From an uncultured Eubacterium sp. (GTDB taxonomy: Bacteria; Bacillota_A; Clostridia; Lachnospirales; Lachnospiraceae), in assembly GCA_948560485.1 (NCBI GenBank), contig CAOXUF010000058.1:1-10041 (forward strand): a stretch of DNA of 10,041 bases, read 5' to 3'. Made by a program: the position numbers and the translations under genes. Positions 5,804 through 10,041 of this stretch are shown in pieces; within the stretch, counting starts at the first letter, position 1; the number at the start of each line of letters is the position of its first letter. The notes beneath the pieces were generated by a model. That model ran no database searches, was not told the DNA's origin, and was given only the letters and a program-made list of their open reading frames with translations.

Positions 5804-5838
5804 AATACTACTCAAAATATCTTAAAGGAGATGCCATT

Positions 5839-6273
5839 TTGCTAAAACCAAATACCCAGAAATATAAACTGTTAGAAATGATCGGGATAAGCGGGGAATT
5901 CCCTGCCAGCCAATTATCCAGGCTGTTTGATACCCCGGCTTATACAGAAAAGATGATCACAGATTTGAAGGCAAACCATTTGATCCGGTGCCATTACAAG
6001 GATGGGCTGAGAGGCTACCGGCTGACAAAGCGTGCCAAGGAAATGCTGCTGTCCTACAACCCTTCCCGGTTTCGCTGCTATCTGGATGGTAATGTGGAAA
6101 CAAACAGTATCCGCAACGAACCTCAGAGAAGGATCCGACTTCATCAGAAAACACAGACCTATTTAACGCTTTCCCATACTGCGATCTCTTTGACCTGCTT
6201 CCGGTCAGCCACCCGGCAAAGGTTCCTTACTGTATCCACAAGCAGGCAAGTGATACGGTGCGGTCCGGGGTAA
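5839..6273 (+). pseudogene. Winged-helix conjugation-module protein, N-terminal fragment fused out of frame
   Basis: TTG start at 5839 with AAAGGAG 8 nt upstream; the ATG at 5831 reads only four codons to a stop, so the TTG is the likely start. Residues about 6-72 form a winged helix: TQKYKLLEMIGISGEFPASQ, then TEKMITDLKANHLIRCHYKD, then a wing GYRLTKRAKEML. Through about residue 110 (RFRCYLDGN, RRIRLHQKTQTYLTL) it still looks like a native protein. After that it turns into low-similarity sequence ending at 6273 because the DNA has switched to coupling-protein sequence in another frame. I infer a deletion joining this gene to the VirD4 gene at about 6165-6195. The normal protein of this type would be several hundred residues long (family memory). 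Its DNA-binding part may still be made. Confidence 0.65.
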
Positions 6274-7274
6274 TCATCGGGCTTGGAGCCAGGCTTCAGG
6301 TATTCCAGAATAAGCTGATCCGGCAGATCACTTCCTATGACGAGATAGACCTGACACTGCCGGGGAAACAAAAATGCGCTTACTTCTGCATTACCTCCGA
6401 CCAGGACAGCACCTTTGACTTCCTGTCGTCACTGTTTATGACCTTTGTATTTATCAAGCTGGTACGGTTTGCAGATAAACATGGAGTAGACGGCCATTTG
6501 CCAGTCCCGGTACATATCCTCGCGGATGAGCTGGCAAATACTGGGGCTATCCTGGAGTTGAATAAGAAGATTTCTGTCTGCCGTTCCAGGGGATTAAGCA
6601 TTTCGTGCATCTTCCAAAACCTGCCCCAGATGCAGAACCGCTATCCTTTTAACCAGTGGCAGGAAATCATAGGGAATTGTGACACTCAGTTATTCTTAGG
6701 ATGCACAGATGAAGTAACAGCAGAGTTCATCAGTTCACGCTCTGGAGACGTGACTGTGGGTATCAGTTCTGAAGCAAAGCAACTCAACACCTGGCGGGTA
6801 TCAAACTATTCTCCAGAATACCGAAAAACCCAGTCTATCGGCAAGCGCAAACTCCTGACGCCAAATGAGATCCTGCGGCTCCCTCTGGATACTGCACTTA
6901 TTATCTTAAGAGGGCAGAAAGTGCTGAAGGTTCAGAAATATGATGACACACTGCACCCGGATGCCAAAAAACTGATAACTAAAAAGGCAGCTAAACATAT
7001 CCCGAAATGGCGGAAAGATGGGAAAACAGAAGAATATGACTACCTCCCCAAAGCGCCTCCGAAACCGCGCAGGCAGAAAAGTAGTGCCGCTTCAGCTCCC
7101 CGTAAGCCACTGGCAGCATCTGCGCCTGCAATGCCGGCACAGGCAACTCAGAAACACATTTATCAGGAATCGTCATATCCAGATTCTTCAGACCTGTTAT
7201 CGGATAGATCAGATAACGCGTGGTCGGACAAATCGGAGATGGTTCCATTAGATAAAAATTCAATCATGTCATAG
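6258..7274 (+). pseudogene. VirD4/TraG-type conjugation coupling protein, C-terminal half only
   Basis: The type IV secretion coupling ATPase at the inner membrane brings the relaxase-DNA complex to the transfer channel. Homology starts before the first usable codon (GTG 6258), at about 6190 in the same frame (FDLLPVSHPAK). Seen here: TRLQ-like GARLQVFQNKLIRQITSYDE, the AYFCITSDQDSTFDF strand, Walker B VHILADELAN (Asp90-Glu91), the SRGLSISCIFQNLPQMQNRY sensor region, and IGNCDTQLFLGC. The membrane helices and Walker A, in the missing half, are absent, so it cannot be an active ATPase. The C-terminal 90 residues are a Lys/Pro/Ala-rich then Ser/Asp-rich tail. It overlaps the end of the broken winged-helix frame and has no clear ribosome binding site. 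It is followed after 15 nt by the S1-domain gene. Confidence 0.85.
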
Positions 7275-7289
7275 AAAAGGAGAGCATTT

Positions 7290-8092
7290 ATGCAAAACGA
7301 ACAGAACACAATCACAAACGTACCTGTATTAACGCTTGATTCTGACGCTGTGTTGGAAACAGCGCAGTCGAAAGCAGACCTCATCTGGCACGAAATCCAG
7401 AATGCTTACCGCACAAAGAAGATACTGTCGGGGATGTTGGGCGGAATCGAAAAGACGGAGAATGGAAGTTTAATTGCGATCGTTTATTATAAGGAGTTCC
7501 GTACCATCATCCCAATCTCAGAGATGATGATCAATCTGGTGCAGGATGAATCCCATGATTACGGAGGCATTTCCCTCCGCCAGAACAAAGTCCTTAACAA
7601 CATGCTCGGCTGCGAGATTGACTTTATTGTGAAAGGGCTGGATGCCCAATCAAGGAGTGTGGTTGCCAGCCGGAAGGAAGCTATGCTGAAGAAACGTCAG
7701 ATCTTTTATCTGGATCGGGATACGTCCGGCAATTCTAAGATTTATGAAGACCGTATCGTGCAGGCAAGGATTGTCGCTGTGGCAGAAAAAGTTGTCCGGG
7801 CAGAGATCTTCGGTGTGGAGACTTCCATCCTAAGAGTGTGGAAGGCAATACCAGCAAGGAAAACATAAAGAAATGCAAAATACAGGGAAAATATGCCGGA
7901 ACTGTGGAAGATATCCACAAGGGGACGGTATTTGTCCGGCTCTCCATCGGAGTCAATGCCATTGCCCACTCCTGCTATGATAACCGGACAGTAGGAAAGA
8001 AAGATGAAGTATCCTTCGTAGTAACGCATATTGATGAAGAACGGAATGTGGCAGTTGGGTTGATTTCCCGGATCATCAGGCAGAATCTTTGA
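7290..8092 (+). pseudogene. S1-domain (OB-fold) RNA-binding protein of a conjugative element, internal out-of-frame deletion
   Basis: ATG 7290 follows AAAAGGAG. The first frame (to 7868) reads a native N-terminal part up to GVETSIL, with QARIVAVAEKVVRAEIFGVE an S1-like strand pattern, then eleven unrelated residues and a stop. The rest resumes in another frame from about 7832: SVEGNTSKENIKKC followed by a clear OB-fold, GKYAGTVEDIHKGTVFVRLS to VTHIDEERNVAVGLIS, ending at 8092. Both halves look like one protein from which a piece, probably encoding the middle S1 domain, was deleted at about 7828-7833. The second part has only a GTG at 7838 without a ribosome binding site. Such ribosomal-S1-like proteins are found in clostridial conjugative elements; their exact job is not known to me. 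Confidence 0.75.
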
Positions 8093-8179
8093 TAGTATGC
8101 AGATATTCTGGATATTCTTTTCTAAAGTCAAACGATTATTTGATTGCCTACGACCAAGGTGCATGATATACTATTTTTG

Positions 8180-8185
8180 TATAAT
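8180..8185 (+). promoter_or_regulatory. -10 element of the toxin mRNA
   Basis: Perfect TATAAT preceded directly by TG. No good -35 at 17 bp (AGGTGC). Transcription would start near 8192, giving a leader of about 60 nt to the toxin ATG at 8251. Confidence 0.5.
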
Positions 8186-8220
8186 TGAACAGGGAAGAAA
8201 GCGGATGCGATTTCGGTTTG

Positions 8221-8242
8221 CCCTCTAGTTTAGGAAAGAGGG
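8221..8242 (+). promoter_or_regulatory. Hairpin masking the toxin ribosome binding site
   Basis: CCCTCT (8221-8226) pairs with AGAGGG (8237-8242), which is part of the purine-rich GAGGGTGG Shine-Dalgarno region about 8 nt before the ATG at 8251. Sequestered ribosome binding sites are typical of type I toxin mRNAs; this leader closely resembles that of other clostridial holin-like toxins. Confidence 0.6.
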
Positions 8243-8250
8243 TGGTGCCC

Positions 8251-8334
8251 ATGACACTAATGGAAGTTTTAACGCTGTTATTGGTTCTATTTACGGCATT
8301 GACCTACATAGATAACCGGCATAATAAGAAATAG
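8251..8334 (+). CDS. Holin-like type I toxin peptide, 27 aa
   Basis: MTLMEVLTLLLVLFTALTY followed by IDNRHNKK: one hydrophobic helix (about residues 5-18) with a positively charged tail, the form of the putative holin-like toxin family (Hol_Tox) and of TxpA/BsrG-type toxins. Such peptides insert in the inner membrane and disturb its potential or cell wall synthesis when made in excess. ATG at 8251 is preceded by GAGGGTGG, partly locked in a hairpin. The stop codon TAG lies in the left arm of the hairpin that ends the antisense RNA. An antisense promoter faces it from 8467-8439. It lies just after the conjugation remnant and before the KAP NTPase gene. The family call rests on pattern and memory. 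Confidence 0.85.
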   Translation: MTLMEVLTLLLVLFTALTYIDNRHNKK

Positions 8335-8432
8335 CATCCACGACCCTGAGAAAGTTTGATGGATGCTATGTCTTATACATAGATAATTCGACTTACTGAG
8401 GGCATCAGATCTTGCATCTGAATGCCTTCCTT
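8324..8432 (-). ncRNA. Antisense antitoxin RNA of the type I toxin
   Basis: A consensus promoter (TTGATT-17-TATAAT at 8467-8439) starts an RNA near 8432 on the minus strand. The first 30 nt form a hairpin (GGCAT-CAGAT with ATCTG-A-ATGCC, 8401-8426). The RNA ends at a 10-bp perfect stem, ATAGCATCCA (8331-8340) with TGGATGCTAT (8360-8369), followed on this strand by TTCTTATT. The length is about 105-110 nt. It is complementary to the end of the toxin gene and its 3' region, as with RatA/txpA and SR4/bsrG, where pairing causes mRNA decay or blocks translation. The ends are predicted, not measured. Confidence 0.75.
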
Positions 8433-8438
8433 GATTCG

Positions 8439-8467
8439 ATTATACACTGGGGACTTTGAGAAATCAA
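8439..8467 (-). promoter_or_regulatory. Strong promoter of the antitoxin RNA
   Basis: On the minus strand TTGATT (8467-8462), a 17-bp spacer and a perfect TATAAT (8444-8439). It is stronger by sequence than the toxin promoter, as expected where the antitoxin must be in excess. It lies inside the toxin mRNA's own terminator hairpin region. Confidence 0.75.
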
Positions 8468-8477
8468 GTCCCCTTTT
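8449..8477 (+). terminator. Terminator of the toxin mRNA
   Basis: GGGGACTT (8449-8456) pairs perfectly with AAGTCCCC (8466-8473), followed by TTTTA. It would end a toxin mRNA of about 285 nt. The stem overlaps the spacer and -35 of the antitoxin promoter, so the same DNA serves both. Confidence 0.75.
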
Positions 8478-8489
8478 ATATTCTCCACA

Positions 8490-8517
8490 AAAATAAACTC
8501 TTGCAAAATAAACTCTT
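8490..8517. repeat. Tandem 15-bp repeat
   Basis: AAAATAAACTCTT occurs at 8490-8502 and 8505-8517, separated by GC. It lies between the toxin terminator and the end of the KAP gene. No function is evident; it may be a replication-slippage product. Confidence 0.6.
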
Positions 8518-8594
8518 TACTCTTTAGCTTATTGATTTAATACATTTACTATTGTGTCTATTCTTTCAAACATTACAATAGTATTCACAAAATG

Positions 8595-10041
8595 TTAATA
8601 GGAAATGATATACTTCAATTGTATTTTAGTCCACACATGTAACTTAAGAGATGGGTCATCCTCTGAAAAATCCGAAAAATCATGTGTTGTCACAAATATT
8701 TTAATCCGCTGATAAGCTTCATTTATATCAATAAACTCTTCAACAATTTTTAAATTTGTTTGCCATGTTTTTGAAGTTATTCGTCCTGATATTGCTCCAT
8801 GTGAAGTGCAATAGCTTAAAACTTTAACAAGAGATTTATTATCTGTAACTATTGATTTCTTTTTACTCTTTGCAAGGTCACTGTCTATTTGATCTAATAT
8901 CCACCAAAAATTCAATCCATTATTTTGATCTAACACTATTTTTGAGTCTAATGCTTCAATCGCACGTCTCTTAAAAATATCTTCTAATTCTAAGACTTCA
9001 GTTAAAGTAATTATTTGTTCGTCTTTAACTGTAGCATCTTCTTTAAATCTCCCATGTTGTGTTTCAAAATCGTTCAATAATAAGGCCAAAGTTGAAATTT
9101 GCACTTCTTCATCCTCGAAAATATATCGAATAGCAGGATAACGATGGGATGTATCTATCAATTTTAATAGGGGATCAGCACAAAATAGAAATCTCCACTC
9201 AAATGGAACAGATAAAAAACCTCTATCTTCAACCTTAAAAGCTCCCCAACAACGAGTAAGTGATTTCAATATCATTGATGCACGTTCAGAAGGAAGTTCA
9301 ACAGAACTTCCTTTATTAGCATATGCCTCAATTTCTTCAAGCAATCGAATAACTTTCCCTTCTTGATAAATTCGCTTTATTTCATTCTCAAATTCTTTTT
9401 CATCTACCTCATAAATCAGTTTTTTTATAGTATCTGTAGGTATAGCCTTATTTTCCAGCGATAATGAAAAGTATCGATCAAAACATTCTGGAACTGCAAT
9501 ATTGTTGTTAATTAAAAAACTTCTATGAACATACTCCCTGCCCATACTATATGTATTCCCCATTACGCTACGTGTTTTGGGAAATAAAACTAATTATTTT
9601 TTTTGCTGATTCTATATTTTCTGTTGAGTTATTTTTTATAATAAGTGCATTAACGGCTTTTTGAATTTCGTCCTCATCCAATTTTTGTCTCTCATACGAA
9701 TAACTATTGACCATACCGCATAACATACTTTTATAATTTGGAAGTTTAGTATAGATAGTTGGTTCAAATACTTGCAAACATGTAAGTCCAAGTAAATCGA
9801 CAATATCTGTTTCGTTTTTTAAAAGTTCGTACTTTAACGAAAAAACATTTGTATAGCGTATAACATCCCGAATCGATCTAATATATTCTTTAATACCAAA
9901 ATGAAACAACTCTGCCCATACCGCTTTATTAAAGCTATCTTCTAGAATATCACCAAGTATGGTATTGAGTTTTGAAAAAAGAGCATCATGAATACTTTCT
10001 ATGCTAGGTGCAGGTATTTCAAAAGGAACTTGTATAACCTT
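8595..10041 (-). pseudogene. KAP P-loop NTPase, 5' end outside window, frameshifted
   Basis: The reading frame enters from the right edge with KVIQVPFEIPAP, the segment that follows the nucleotide-binding core of KAP NTPases, and goes on as helices (FHFGIKEYIRSIRDVIRYTN, DLLGLTCLQVFEP) to IISFISQNT and a stop at 9570-9568. The next frame, open from before its first ATG at 9563, reads LFPKTRSVMGNTYSMGREY, then ECFDRYFSLSLENKAIPTD, the typical KAP continuation, to 8595. Dropping one T in the TTTT run near 9584-9587 restores KKIISLFPKTRSVM. Walker A and B lie outside. KAP NTPases are membrane-linked or cytoplasmic ATPases, several in phage-defence contexts; which applies here is unknown. The gene is clearly AT-richer than the conjugation genes, a sign of separate origin. 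Confidence 0.8.

Noticed and set aside
7742..8164. 140-aa minus-strand frame opposite the S1-domain gene
   Set aside because: The plus strand codes for a recognisable OB-fold there; the minus frame is a shadow.
9568..9909. Separate 113-aa gene starting at TTG 9909
   Set aside because: The frame is open to the right edge of the window without a ribosome binding site at 9909 and reads KAP-type sequence throughout; it is part of the larger broken gene.

Overview
The window looks like accessory DNA from a Gram-positive gut-type Clostridia, probably Lachnospiraceae. This rests on strong AGGAGG-type ribosome binding sites, frequent GTG/TTG starts, hairpin-plus-T terminators, and gene families (conjugation cluster with small DUF proteins and a VirD4-like coupling protein, a holin-like type I toxin) typical of integrative elements in that group. 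No rRNA, tRNA or CRISPR array is visible. The genus assignment is inference.

Layout. (1) About 1-1107: the end of a foreign element. Three tightly overlapping minus-strand small genes (130-aa helical protein, 45-aa membrane peptide, Cys-rich protein) are followed outward by about 280 bp with two long hairpins built from a shared TAGGACTAAAT motif. The element end cuts into a secreted flavodoxin gene. (2) About 1107-2670: resident locus, made of the 5' part of the flavodoxin gene, a divergent regulatory region with two good promoters and an 8-bp inverted repeat with 11-bp spacer (LysR-type operator), and an intact LysR regulator. (3) 2715-4091: a minus-strand pair, a 164-aa helical protein of unknown role and a transglutaminase-like protein whose start looks truncated. 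(4) 4092-4481: gene-free regulatory region with a very short promoter-terminator unit (about 48-nt transcript) and a dense cluster of inverted repeats. (5) 4482-8092: a decayed conjugation operon on the plus strand, with a DUF5697-like winged-helix protein, a DUF6100-like protein, a winged-helix protein broken by a deletion, the C-terminal half of a VirD4/TraG coupling protein lacking Walker A, and an S1-domain protein with an out-of-frame internal deletion. (6) About 8180-8478: a complete type I toxin-antitoxin locus, a 27-aa holin-like toxin with a sequestered ribosome binding site and a convergent antisense RNA with its own consensus promoter. (7) 8595-10041: an AT-rich minus-strand KAP P-loop NTPase gene, broken by a +1 frameshift and running off the right edge.

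Reading as a whole: this is a patchwork of at least two mobile elements next to a chromosomal regulator. The conjugation module cannot supply a complete coupling protein and is a remnant. The addiction-type locus and the KAP NTPase at its distal end look like cargo or defence-type genes left after decay. The best complete small system is the toxin/antisense RNA pair. The most puzzling structure is the four-copy motif hairpin array at 824-1097.
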